Assembly: GCF_000429125.1 (NCBI RefSeq)
Contig: NZ_AUBG01000007.1
Location: 62,001 to 126,000 of the forward strand
Origin: Aequorivita capsosiphonis DSM 23843
GTDB lineage: Bacteria; Bacteroidota; Bacteroidia; Flavobacteriales; Flavobacteriaceae
Reading direction: 5' to 3'
Length of the DNA stretch: 64,000 bases
Shown in pieces: positions 8,306-16,081 of this stretch (the stretch's first letter is position 1; every line of letters begins with the position of its first letter). The notes below the pieces were generated by a model. That model did no database searches. It was not told where the DNA came from and saw nothing but the letters and a program-made list of their open reading frames with translations. The position numbers were made by a program, and so were the translations under genes.

Positions 8306-8668
8306 ATGAAAAAATTCGTAATTGCCTTATGTTTTATTTTTTTGATAGCTACGGTCATAGTTTTAAGACCAGTTCCTATTGTGCATGAAGCCGATGCGGT
8401 TACGGAGCGAGGGGTAGTAACTGCAGTTTATGATGGAGGAGGAAGCGACATTGTTTTTAAATTGAAAAATAATGAGCGTACTTTTTATATAAATAGAGGA
8501 TTGCAGGCAGGAATTGAGTTAAATGAATTAAGGGAAAGCCTAATTGGGAATGAAATAACCTTAAAATATCCAAAATATTGGACTCCACTTGATTGGGAAA
8601 ATAAAATCAAACATCTTTCAAAAGTTGAATTTGAGAATATAATAGTTTTCAACGAATTTAAGGAATAG
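8306..8668 (+). CDS. Hypothetical membrane-anchored protein
   Basis: A 120-residue protein with an N-terminal hydrophobic helix (4-21) lacking a clear lipobox. It is followed by a small beta-rich domain (about 35-118: VTERGVVTAVYDGGGSDIVFKL, ERTFYINRG) that looks OB-like. It probably faces the periplasm. I recognise no family. It lies 60 nt after the M1 peptidase on the same strand. Confidence 0.75.
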   Translation: MKKFVIALCFIFLIATVIVLRPVPIVHEADAVTERGVVTAVYDGGGSDIVFKLKNNERTFYINRGLQAGIELNELRESLIGNEITLKYPKYWTPLDWENKIKHLSKVEFENIIVFNEFKE

Positions 8669-8792
8669 TTCAAAATATTCGATTGTAGAAGTTCCTACAT
8701 AGGTTTTTCTGTTAAGATTAATGAAAGATTTATAAACGCTACATATAGCTATTGTGTTAATTATAATTTTATTAAGATTCCTTTGCAGAAAA

Positions 8793-8820
8793 ACTCATCA
8801 CTCATCACTCATAACTCATA
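8793..8820. repeat. Period-7 array (ACTCATC/ACTCATA)
   Basis: Four exact-phase heptamers, two ACTCATC and two ACTCATA, sit just upstream of the tatA promoter element. Confidence 0.75.
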
Positions 8821-8829
8821 ACTGGTTAG

Positions 8830-8837
8830 TATATTTG
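8830..8837 (+). promoter_or_regulatory. Bacteroidota -7 element (TATATTTG) for tatA
   Basis: Perfect TAnnTTTG match ending only 4 nt before the tatA ATG, so the transcript would have almost no leader. Confidence 0.5.
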
Positions 8838-8841
8838 TACT

Positions 8842-9129
8842 ATGATTTCACAGGCAATTTTTCTTTTTATTAGCGGTGCTGAAATAGGCTTTGTTCTTTT
8901 CATCATTCTTCTTGTTTTTGGTGCCGACAAAGTACCAGAAATAGCACGTGGTCTGGGAAAGACTATTCGGCAGGTAAAGAATGCGACCAACGACATTAAA
9001 TCTGAGATTACTAAAGGTGCCGAAAAACAAGGAATCGATATCGATATTACCAAAGATGTCCGAAAACACATAGACCAGGTAAAAGATGACGTTGATGAGG
9101 TAACTGGTCCTATCAAGAGAAAGTTCTAG
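8842..9129 (+). CDS. tatA: Twin-arginine translocase TatA/TatE subunit
   Basis: Pore-forming component of the Tat system, which exports folded proteins. In 95 residues it shows the family layout: an N-terminal membrane helix (about 6-27), the FGADKVPEIARGLGK hinge where the FG-x-x-K-x-P-E motif starts the amphipathic helix, and a charged, disordered tail (60-95). It sits directly before a PAP2 phosphatase and an O-methyltransferase, a gene order I believe is common in Flavobacteriaceae. Confidence 0.93.
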   Translation: MISQAIFLFISGAEIGFVLFIILLVFGADKVPEIARGLGKTIRQVKNATNDIKSEITKGAEKQGIDIDITKDVRKHIDQVKDDVDEVTGPIKRKF

Positions 9130-9686
9130 ATGCTTGAAACCCTAAAAAACTGGGACAGGGAACTTTTTGTTTTTTTAAACGGTTTGGGAATAGAAAGTTT
9201 CGATAGGTTTTGGCTCTTTGCTACCCAACCCAAGAATTGGATTCCATTATTTATTTTATTCTTTATTCTTATCGTTTTAAAAAAGGAATAGTAGTTGCCT
9301 TCTTTTTATTGCTCACCGTTGTGGTTACAATGCTTTTTACTGATATGGTCAAGGATTATGTTGCGCGTCTTCGGCCAAATAATGTTGAGGTCTTAGGTGA
9401 ATTAATCCGTATTCTTCAAAAACCCTCCAATTACAGTTTCTTTTCTGGGCATGCGTCTTCAAGTTTTTCCATTGCCACTTTCATAGTTTTGATGTTACGA
9501 AAATTTTCAAAATGGATCTATCTAATTTATCTCTGGCCACTTATTTTCGTGATGAGCAGGATTTTTATAGGAGTACATTATCCCAGTGACATTTTTGTTG
9601 GGGCATTGGTAGGAACTAGTTTTGCATGGATTTTTGTGATTTTTTGCTACAAAACCTTAGCGAGTAAAAGTCTATTTAAATCTTGA
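9130..9686 (+). CDS. PAP2-family phosphatase, interrupted by an apparent -1 frameshift
   Basis: Membrane lipid phosphatase of the PAP2/BacA-like class. The reading frame from ATG 9130 gives a normal N-terminus (MLETLKNWDRELFVFLNGLG) but hits TAG at 9289. The -1 frame continues without a break to 9686 and carries all three catalytic motifs: KDYVARLRP, FSGHAS and SRIFIGVHYPSD. Joining them at 9279-9285 (A AAA AAG) gives a protein of about 185 residues, the usual size. The gene abuts tatA with no gap, as in an operon, and its end overlaps the convergent O-methyltransferase by 15 nt. Explanations are programmed frameshifting, a recent indel in the A run, or a sequencing error. The zero-frame product alone (53 residues) would be inactive. 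Confidence 0.8.
9279..9285 (+). other. A AAA AAG slippery heptamer at the PAP2 frame break
   Basis: In zero frame the codons read TTA AAA AAG GAA TAG. Slipping back one base on A AAA AAG restores the frame GGA ATA GTA, which continues the PAP2 protein. The heptamer is identical to the well-known dnaX -1 site. No strong downstream stem-loop or upstream Shine-Dalgarno stimulator is obvious. Confidence 0.6.
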
Positions 9687-10313
9687 AATCGTCAATCCAT
9701 CTCGAATAGGTAGTAAGACAGTTTCCAATTGAGGATGGTTATTTAGCATCTCATTATATTGAAGAAGGGCACGGGTATCCATATCATCACGCCTAACTTT
9801 TTCAACTACTTTCCCACTCCAAAGAACATTATCACTTAAAATTACAGAACCCGTTTTTAGCTTTGGGAGAATCATTTCAAGATAATTGGGATAGTTAAAC
9901 TTATCGGCATCAATAAAAACTAAATCGAAGACGGTATCAATTTCTGGAACTATATCCATAGCATTCCCCAAATGCTGGAAAATTTGTTTTCCGAAATCTG
10001 ATTCATCAAAATATTTCCTTTGAAAATCATACAATTCCTCATTGATATCGATGGTGTGTAATTCGCCGTCATTCTGCATTCCTTCAGCTAAACACAAAGC
10101 GGAATACCCAGTATAAGTTCCAATTTCCAAGATGTTTTTCGGATGGATTAATTTTGAGATCATACTTAAAATCCTTCCTTGTAGATGTCCGCTCAACATT
10201 CTTGGAACGAGTACTTTTTGCCAAGTTTCTCGATTCAGTTTCTGCAATAATTCAGGCTCTGCTTGTGAGTGTTTTTTTACGTAATTGTTTATTTCTTCAG
10301 AAAGAAGATCCAT
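9672..10313 (-). CDS. SAM-dependent O-methyltransferase (caffeoyl-CoA OMT-like)
   Basis: A 213-residue class I methyltransferase of the Methyltransf_3 family. NILEIGTYTGYSALCLAEG is the SAM-binding motif I, DFQRKYF follows motif II, and FDLVFIDADKFNYPNYLEMILPKL carries the metal-binding Asp pair. LSDNVLWSGKV is diagnostic of cation-dependent OMTs. The substrate in bacteria is unknown. It is the last gene of the minus-strand kynurenine run, 19 nt after the ACMSD-like gene, but may simply be a neighbour. Confidence 0.92.
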   Translation of the reverse strand: MDLLSEEINNYVKKHSQAEPELLQKLNRETWQKVLVPRMLSGHLQGRILSMISKLIHPKNILEIGTYTGYSALCLAEGMQNDGELHTIDINEELYDFQRKYFDESDFGKQIFQHLGNAMDIVPEIDTVFDLVFIDADKFNYPNYLEMILPKLKTGSVILSDNVLWSGKVVEKVRRDDMDTRALLQYNEMLNNHPQLETVLLPIRDGLTISRFK

Positions 10314-10332
10314 TTTAACTGAATTAAAGGGT

Positions 10333-11427
10333 TTAATTTATCTTTTGGCCGAGAATTCTGTTTACTAGTTTTTCCTTGGCTACATCATCATCTCCGCAGA
10401 GCCATTTTATCACGTTATCCTCCCACATAGCGTCAGATTGTTCTTTGGTAATGATACTTCGTTCCACAGCCAAATCTAATATTTTTCCTGGATAAGAGGA
10501 TTGTACTGCACTTTCCATTTCTCCCAGTGGGTATGGATCGTCAAGGCCTACCAATACTTGCTTTGCGCCTTGATTTTTTACAACTAATTCTAACGAACCG
10601 GTATCGTGAACCAAGGTATCAAAGAAAATATTTTTATGCCCTACCGATTTCCGTGGATGGGATTTACCTTCAAAGAGATCAGGACGACCATCAAAGCCTT
10701 GAATTCTTCTACCAAGATTTATTTGAGCCAATTGCCCTCCGTGGGCGAAGCAGGTTCGCATATTTGGATATTTGTCTGGATACCCATTTAGTGTTAAAAA
10801 GTGATAAGCATCAGCGCACTGCGCCAACATCCAGATTAAATGAAATCGCCAAGCTGTATTTTCTAGTTTGATGAACTTTTCTCCATCGTAAGGGTGTACT
10901 TCAACTGCCAGATTGTATTTTGAAGCCAATTCAAAAATAGGTTCATTTTCTTCGTCAAAAATACAACGCCACGTGCCTATAGTGTCCATATAGTGCGTTG
11001 GTAAACACAGTAATTGAAGGCCTAATTCCTCCACGCAACGTTCAATTTCCCACAAAGCGCCGGTTACAAATCCCGGATGTACTACAAACCCACAAGTGAA
11101 TTTAGAAGGATTTTCGTGTTGTACCTTTGCGTTAAAATCATTTTGAAAACGAAGTGCCTTTTTCATTTCTTCTACACGAAGTCCATTTCCATATAATTGG
11201 GAAAGATTGAGAACAACCGCGTGATCAATTTTGAAACGTTCCATCCATTCCAGTTTTTCATTCAAGAAAAAACTGGAGTCTGTAACTGGGCGGCTCCAAT
11301 CTTTTTGAAGCATGAATTTGCGGTCTTTATCTACCCAAAAAATTTCCTTATCCTTCATAAACTGAGGGATTTCCTCAGGATAGGGAAGAAGATGGGAATG
11401 ACCGTTAATGCGAAGTTTTCGTTTCAT
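10333..11427 (-). CDS. 2-amino-3-carboxymuconate-6-semialdehyde decarboxylase-like amidohydrolase
   Basis: Metal-dependent amidohydrolase-fold decarboxylase predicted to convert ACMS to 2-aminomuconate semialdehyde in the 3-hydroxyanthranilate branch of tryptophan breakdown. RINGHSHLLP gives the HxH metal ligands, FAHGGQ a later His, and GLDDPYPLGE the Asp. KWLCGDD lies near the C-terminus. The frame is open 10 codons upstream, but those (MRPLPSQGID) are encoded by a palindromic repeat, so the ATG at 11427 (364 residues) is preferred. Flanking genes for the next two steps (ALDH, deaminase) strengthen the assignment. Confidence 0.88.
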   Translation of the reverse strand: MKRKLRINGHSHLLPYPEEIPQFMKDKEIFWVDKDRKFMLQKDWSRPVTDSSFFLNEKLEWMERFKIDHAVVLNLSQLYGNGLRVEEMKKALRFQNDFNAKVQHENPSKFTCGFVVHPGFVTGALWEIERCVEELGLQLLCLPTHYMDTIGTWRCIFDEENEPIFELASKYNLAVEVHPYDGEKFIKLENTAWRFHLIWMLAQCADAYHFLTLNGYPDKYPNMRTCFAHGGQLAQINLGRRIQGFDGRPDLFEGKSHPRKSVGHKNIFFDTLVHDTGSLELVVKNQGAKQVLVGLDDPYPLGEMESAVQSSYPGKILDLAVERSIITKEQSDAMWEDNVIKWLCGDDDVAKEKLVNRILGQKIN

Positions 11428-11433
11428 ATCAAT

Positions 11434-11451
11434 CCCCTGCGAAGGCAGGGG
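11434..11451. repeat. Palindromic repeat CCCCTGC-GAAG-GCAGGGG
   Basis: A 7-bp GC stem with a 4-nt loop lies immediately upstream of the ACMSD-like start codon, between it and the SDR gene. It would fold into a stable hairpin in the operon mRNA. It resembles short GC-rich dispersed palindromes of other flavobacteria. Confidence 0.75.
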
Positions 11452-11485
11452 TCTCATTTAATTAATAATTTTTTCAAAGCTAAAG

Positions 11486-12271
11486 TTATAAACTTTTGGT
11501 GCGACCTCCATCAACTGGCAGGTTTACTCCATTGATATAACTTGCAGCTTCACTCGCTAAAAATGCAACTGCATTGGCAATTTCGCCAGGTTGTGCAAAT
11601 CGTTTTGCAGGTACTAGGTTTTTCATAAAATCACTAGCTTCCTTTTCGGTTGAATCCCTTCTTTTTGCGGCGTTGCTAACAATGCCTTCCAATCTATCAG
11701 TGGCGGTAAACCCAGGTAAAACATTATTAACGGTTATCCCGTATTGCCCCAGCTCATTTGCCATAGTCTTACTCCAACTTGCAACTGCCCCTCGAATGGT
11801 ATTGCTCACGCCCAAATTATCGATTGGTTGTTTTACGGAGGTGGAAATGATATTTATAATTCTTCCGTAGTCAGCTTCTTTCATTCCTGGAACAACGGCC
11901 TGCGCTAAAATCTGGTTGCAAATCAGGTGCATTGAAAATGCTTTCTCAAATTCGTCTGTTGATGCAGAAAAAATGGGGCCTCCTTTTGGACCTCCTGTAT
12001 TATTCACCAAAATGTGAAAAATTTTGCTGGAAACTGCGACCTCTACTTTCTTCTTTAATTGCTGTGGATCGGTGAAATCGGCAACAAAATAGTTGTGTTT
12101 TTGTCCTTTATCGTGGGGAAGTTCTATTAAGGTCTCCTGCAGTTTCGCTTGGTCGCGAGCCACCAAGGTAACGGTAGCTCCAAGTTTCGCCAATTGAATT
12201 GCGGTTGCCTTTCCTATGCCTGCAGTACTTCCACAGACTAATGCATTTTTATTTGTTAAGTCTAAATTCAT
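11486..12271 (-). CDS. SDR-family oxidoreductase with non-canonical active site
   Basis: A 261-residue Rossmann-fold protein: CGSTAGIGKATAIQLAKLGA is the TGxxxGxG cofactor loop, LVNNTGGPKGGP the NNAG region, and FLASEAASYINGVNLPVDGGRTKSL the usual SDR C-terminus. The catalytic YxxxK is missing. At the aligned position the sequence reads SNTIRGAVASW, with Ser and Arg in place of Tyr and Lys, while IISTS retains the Ser. Such SxxxR variants form a recognisable SDR subgroup of unclear chemistry. It sits inside the kynurenine operon between the aldehyde dehydrogenase and decarboxylase genes, so a role on a muconate intermediate is plausible but unproven. Confidence 0.9.
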   Translation of the reverse strand: MNLDLTNKNALVCGSTAGIGKATAIQLAKLGATVTLVARDQAKLQETLIELPHDKGQKHNYFVADFTDPQQLKKKVEVAVSSKIFHILVNNTGGPKGGPIFSASTDEFEKAFSMHLICNQILAQAVVPGMKEADYGRIINIISTSVKQPIDNLGVSNTIRGAVASWSKTMANELGQYGITVNNVLPGFTATDRLEGIVSNAAKRRDSTEKEASDFMKNLVPAKRFAQPGEIANAVAFLASEAASYINGVNLPVDGGRTKSL

Positions 12272-12277
12272 ATTTTT

Positions 12278-12305
12278 CAGTATTCAGTATTCAGTATTCA
12301 GTACT
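12278..12305. repeat. Period-7 array (CAGTATT x4)
   Basis: Three exact CAGTATT heptamers and one CAGTACT, just upstream of the SDR start codon. Confidence 0.85.
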
Positions 12306-12339
12306 CACTAAACAGTTTATATTTTGGATTTCGATTTCT

Positions 12340-12355
12340 CCCGATAACTATCGGG
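12340..12355. repeat. Palindrome CCCGATA-AC-TATCGGG
   Basis: Two perfect 7-bp arms with a 2-nt centre. A second copy sharing CCGATAACTATCGGGATC occurs at 58410-58427. Confidence 0.85.
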
Positions 12356-12380
12356 ATCAATTTCAGTATCAATTTCAATT

Positions 12381-12400
12381 CCCCCTTTGGGGTTAGGGGG
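12381..12400. repeat. C/G-run repeat overlapping the aldehyde dehydrogenase stop
   Basis: On the minus strand it reads CCCCCTAACCCCAAAGGGGG. The TAA of this element is the stop codon of the aldehyde dehydrogenase. It is related to the copies at 43044-43112. Confidence 0.8.
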
Positions 12401-13841
12401 CTTTGTATTTAATGCACACATTCTTCGTTTCGGTAAAAAACCGAAGTGCTTCAAAGCCTCCTTCACGGCCAACGCCGCTGTCTTTCATACCTCCAAAAGG
12501 AGTTCGTAAATCGCGGTTTAGCCAAGTGTTTACCCAGACTATTCCTGCTTCAATTTCTTTGGAAATTCGCATTGTGCGGTTTAAATCTGAAGTCCATAAG
12601 GTGGAAGATAAGCCATATTTAACCGAATTAGCCATTTTTAAGACTTCTTCTTCGGTTTCAAAAGGCATTAGCGTTACTACGGGACCAAAAATCTCTTCTT
12701 GATTTACGCGACATTGATCGTCATAAACCTCAATGATTGTAGGTTCCAGATAATAACCGTTTTCATAATCTTTTACAGTAACCCGTTTTCCACCAAAAAG
12801 GATTTTTCCGCCTTCTTCCTCGGCGATTTTAATATATGATTCTACTTTTTCTAAATGTGGTTTTGAAACCAAAGCACCAACGTTGGTATCGGCATCAAAA
12901 GGATTTCCCACTTTTAGCTGTTTGACTTTTTCAATAAAGTCTTTTTTAAACTTTTCGTAAATAGGCTTTTCAACAAATATTCTACTTCCGCAAAGGCAGA
13001 TCTGACCTTGGTTCGCAAAAGAAGAACGAACCGTAACTTCTAGCATTTGTTCATAATCGCAATCGGCAAAGATGAGGTTTGGGTTTTTTCCGCCCAGTTC
13101 CAAGGATAGTTTTTTGAACATTGGCGCGGCGGTTCGTGCAATATGTTCCCCGGTTTTGGTTCCGCCAGTAAAGGAAATCGCTTTGATGTTTTTATGCGTC
13201 ACAATAGCTTCGCCTGCGGAAGGTCCCGTACCGTGAACAATATTTAAAACACCTTTTGGCAGACCTGCTTCGGTGCATATTTCACCTAAAAGAAAAGCGG
13301 TCATAGGTGTTACTTCACTAGGTTTTGCAACTACCGTATTTCCAGCTGCAATCGCTGGAGCAATTTTCCAAGTGAAAAGGTATAGTGGTAAATTCCATGG
13401 CGAAATACAACCCACAACGCCAAGAGGTTGACGTAATGTAAAATTCATTGTGTTTAAACCTACACTTTCGTGAGCTTCACTTGAAAACTGGGTGATTGAA
13501 TTTCCGAAAAACCGAAAGTTTGATGATGCTCTCGGAATGTCAACAGCCAATGCCAGACTCAGTGGCTTCCCGTTGTCCTTAGCTTCGGCTTGGGCTAGAT
13601 CAACCAGTTTCTCTTCGATTAAATCTGCAATCTTTAGCAGAATTCTGCTGCGCTCATCTATAGTTGTATTGCTCCATTTTGGAAAAGCTTCTTTTGCCGC
13701 TTGATATGCATTTTCAATATCCTGTTTATTTGAATCTGCTATTTGGGAATACACTTCGCCATTAGAAGGATTGTAATTATCCAACCATTTTTTTGAAACA
13801 GGTTCAACGTATTCGCCGTTTATGTAGTTTAGGATTTTCAA
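12393..13841 (-). CDS. Aldehyde dehydrogenase, likely 2-aminomuconic semialdehyde dehydrogenase
   Basis: A 482-residue NAD-dependent aldehyde dehydrogenase. PWNLPLYLFTWKIAPAIAAGN, SFTGGTKTGEHI, LELGGKNPN (catalytic Glu), GQICLCGSR (nucleophile Cys282), EEIFGPVVTLMPF and PFGGMKDSGVGREGG are all present. Position beside a RidA-type deaminase and an ACMSD-like gene points to oxidation of 2-aminomuconate semialdehyde. It begins with TTG at 13841, with no ATG before the conserved KILNYINGEYV. Its last codons and stop lie within a C/G-run repeat. Confidence 0.93.
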   Translation of the reverse strand: MKILNYINGEYVEPVSKKWLDNYNPSNGEVYSQIADSNKQDIENAYQAAKEAFPKWSNTTIDERSRILLKIADLIEEKLVDLAQAEAKDNGKPLSLALAVDIPRASSNFRFFGNSITQFSSEAHESVGLNTMNFTLRQPLGVVGCISPWNLPLYLFTWKIAPAIAAGNTVVAKPSEVTPMTAFLLGEICTEAGLPKGVLNIVHGTGPSAGEAIVTHKNIKAISFTGGTKTGEHIARTAAPMFKKLSLELGGKNPNLIFADCDYEQMLEVTVRSSFANQGQICLCGSRIFVEKPIYEKFKKDFIEKVKQLKVGNPFDADTNVGALVSKPHLEKVESYIKIAEEEGGKILFGGKRVTVKDYENGYYLEPTIIEVYDDQCRVNQEEIFGPVVTLMPFETEEEVLKMANSVKYGLSSTLWTSDLNRTMRISKEIEAGIVWVNTWLNRDLRTPFGGMKDSGVGREGGFEALRFFTETKNVCIKYKAP

Positions 13842-13857
13842 ATTAGATTGTATTTCA

Positions 13858-13888
13858 GACCTAACAGGTTTTTAAAACCTGTTAGGTC
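13858..13888. repeat. 31-bp perfect palindrome in the kynurenine operon
   Basis: Two 15-bp arms (GACCTAACAGGTTTT and its reverse complement) around a single T. It lies between the deaminase stop and the aldehyde dehydrogenase start. On RNA it would form a 13-14 bp hairpin. It is followed on neither strand by a T run sufficient for a simple terminator. Confidence 0.85.
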
Positions 13889-13913
13889 TCATTTTAACTG
13901 CAAACTGTAACTG

Positions 13914-14342
13914 CTACTTTTTAACTGGCTTATAAGCCATCGCCTTAATTTCAACTATCAACTGTGGATGCGGCAATTGGTGTACGGCAACCGTGGTGCG
14001 CGCTGGGCCGGTTTCTTTATTGAAATATTCTGAATAGACTTGGTTATAACCGCCAAAGTCGTTCATATTTACCAAAAAGCTGGTAACGTCAACAACATCT
14101 GCCATTGTAGCGCCTTCAGTAGCTAGGTAATCTTTTATGTTTTCAAGTACGGCACGCGTTTGTTCTTTAATATCGAAATGCATGGTGCCCATTTCGTCAA
14201 TTTTATTTACGCCTGCAATAGTATTGTCGGGCAAACGTGAACTAGTGCCGCTAATGAATATGAAGTCGCCTACTCGCTTTACGTGCGGGTACGCACCACG
14301 CGGAGTAGCTTTTCCTTCAACTAACTTGCTTTTATTCTCCAT
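13914..14342 (-). CDS. RidA-family protein, likely 2-aminomuconate deaminase
   Basis: A 142-residue YjgF/YER057c/UK114 (RidA) protein. [40 protein letters not shown] and [25 protein letters not shown] carry the family signature with the conserved Arg that binds carboxylates. The Pseudomonas 2-aminomuconate deaminases are RidA proteins of the same length. Together with the clustered aldehyde dehydrogenase and decarboxylase, this supports deamination of 2-aminomuconate to 4-oxalocrotonate. It lies 13 nt after the monooxygenase gene. Confidence 0.88.
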   Translation of the reverse strand: MENKSKLVEGKATPRGAYPHVKRVGDFIFISGTSSRLPDNTIAGVNKIDEMGTMHFDIKEQTRAVLENIKDYLATEGATMADVVDVTSFLVNMNDFGGYNQVYSEYFNKETGPARTTVAVHQLPHPQLIVEIKAMAYKPVKK

Positions 14343-14355
14343 GATAAAACTATTT

Positions 14356-15777
14356 TTATTTTAAATAATCTGCCATTTCATTTTTATTGAGAATGGCTTC
14401 TGTTTCTTTATTTACGGTTTGTAATTTTTCTTTTAAGGGCATGGATTCTGGTAATTTTCCATCGTGCAACAATCCTAAAATGGCCTTGTCTTGTGCTCTT
14501 CCCAGTTTCTTTGCTTCAGAATAAGGAATTGATTCATTAAAGGTAACCAAAGAATATTTGCTGTTGTATTCTCCGGGGAATTCTGTTTCGAATGCAGTTT
14601 CGAGTTTTCTTTTCTTCTGAAATAATTCCATTCCAGTATGGGCTTTCATTTCATCAAAATTATCCACGGCTAACTCGCCAATGGCATCTGCATCTTTTTT
14701 ACGGACTTTCTCATATTCGTCAAAAATGGTTTCCCACGAAACTTTTCCGGAGCTTAAATCCTCTTTGTGTTCACTTAAAACTTCATCAAAAACAGCAACA
14801 TCTTCAAAACTTGCATTCATCCCTTGGCCATAAAAAGGAACCATGGCGTGAGCAGCATCTCCCATCAATAATATTTTTCCGAAACGGTGCCAAGGGTCAC
14901 ATTTCACGGTGCCCATAGAACCAACGGGATTGTTGAAAAATATTTCGGTTAAATTCGGAATCAATTCCAATACATCAGGAAATTCATTTTGAAAATACTC
15001 TTGTACTTTTTCAGAAGTAGTGAGGTTCTCAAAACAATAGTCGCTGTTTTTATAGGGAAGAAAAAGCGTCACGGTAAAACTACCGTCTAAATTTGGTAGT
15101 GCGATAAGCATATCTTCTCCACGCGGCCAAATATGAAGGGCATTTTTATAGGTTCTGTAGCCGTTGTTTTCGGCTGCAGGAATTTCAAGTTCTTTATAGC
15201 CATGACCAAGCCATTGCTGCGAAATATTAAGAAGAAATTCTTTATCATTTATCATACTCGTCCTAACTACCGATCCTGCGCCGTCAGTTCCGAAAATAAC
15301 ATCGGCTGAATATGTGCTTTTTTCACCTGTTTCAAAATCTTCAAAGCTTGCAGCAGGTGTTTCATAATCAACATCAGTACAAGCCTGGTTGAAAATTATC
15401 TTCAGGTTCGGCATTTTTTCTGCTTCATTTAATAAAAGCATATTAAGCCCCGGACGTGAAACCGAATTGATGAATTTATCTTCGTTACCGCTATACGGAC
15501 TTAAAAATGTTTTCCCTGATTTCTCGTGAATCATTCGTCCTGTCATCGGGATTAAAAGTTCTTTCGCCGCTTCTTCAACTCCAGCCAAACGCAAACCACG
15601 TAAACCGCGATCACTCAGAGCGAGATTTATAGAACGTCCAGCATCCTGTGTTGTTTTTCGTAGATCCGGTCTTTTTTCAACTAAGGTTATGTTGAAGCCG
15701 TGTTGGGCTAAACGTAGTGCAAGTAGGCTGCCGCAAAGACCGGCGCCGATGATAAGTATGTTTTGGTTTTTCTTCAT
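14356..15777 (-). CDS. kmo: Kynurenine 3-monooxygenase
   Basis: FAD-dependent hydroxylase converting L-kynurenine to 3-hydroxykynurenine with NADPH. Residues from the preferred start: [22 protein letters not shown] is the FAD ADP-binding loop, [21 protein letters not shown] a conserved substrate region, [13 protein letters not shown] the DG motif, and [25 protein letters not shown] the ribityl-binding GD motif. The frame extends 16 codons further up, but those encode a short-repeat string, so the ATG at 15777 (473 residues) is chosen. Unlike mammalian KMO there is no clear C-terminal membrane helix. Adjacent kynureninase confirms the pathway. Confidence 0.95.
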   Translation of the reverse strand: MKKNQNILIIGAGLCGSLLALRLAQHGFNITLVEKRPDLRKTTQDAGRSINLALSDRGLRGLRLAGVEEAAKELLIPMTGRMIHEKSGKTFLSPYSGNEDKFINSVSRPGLNMLLLNEAEKMPNLKIIFNQACTDVDYETPAASFEDFETGEKSTYSADVIFGTDGAGSVVRTSMINDKEFLLNISQQWLGHGYKELEIPAAENNGYRTYKNALHIWPRGEDMLIALPNLDGSFTVTLFLPYKNSDYCFENLTTSEKVQEYFQNEFPDVLELIPNLTEIFFNNPVGSMGTVKCDPWHRFGKILLMGDAAHAMVPFYGQGMNASFEDVAVFDEVLSEHKEDLSSGKVSWETIFDEYEKVRKKDADAIGELAVDNFDEMKAHTGMELFQKKRKLETAFETEFPGEYNSKYSLVTFNESIPYSEAKKLGRAQDKAILGLLHDGKLPESMPLKEKLQTVNKETEAILNKNEMADYLK

Positions 15778-15791
15778 ATTAAATATCTTTT

Positions 15792-15826
15792 GACATAAGA
15801 CGATAAGACTTAAGACGTAGGACAAA
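15792..15826. repeat. Period-7/8 TAAGACG array upstream of kmo
   Basis: Four to five diverged TAAGAC-type units. They form an imperfect inverted repeat with GTCTTACGTCGTATGTC at 15842-15858, so this segment could fold as a hairpin. Confidence 0.6.
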
Positions 15827-15947
15827 TTACCCTATTAATTAGTCTTACGTCGTATGTCAATCAGTCTTAAGTCAATTTTTCAATACTTCTTTTGATTTTT
15901 TTTTGAAAACTTAAAAACGTCTTCAAAATTCATTTCTTTGGACATTA
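15814..15947 (-). pseudogene. Duplicated remnant of the kynureninase 3' end (copy A)
   Basis: This 134-bp unit repeats the adjoining 15948-16081, which contains the last 25 codons and downstream flank of kynU. About 110 nt align with roughly a dozen substitutions and a 2-nt indel in a T run. The copy is frameshifted and has no start, so it is a decayed tandem duplication. Confidence 0.8.
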
Positions 15948-16081
15948 GAGGTAGGACAAATTCTGCTATTAATTAGTCTTAGGTCCTATGTCAATCAGTC
16001 TCAAGTCAACTTTTCAATACTTCTTTTAGTCTTTCCGAAAACTTAAAAACGTCTTCAAAATTATTATAAAGTGGAGTAGGG
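15948..16081. repeat. Tandem duplication copy B (contains functional kynU end)
   Basis: Intact partner of the unit at 15814-15947, displaced by 132-134 nt. The kynU stop TGA is at 16006-16008 inside it. Confidence 0.78.
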
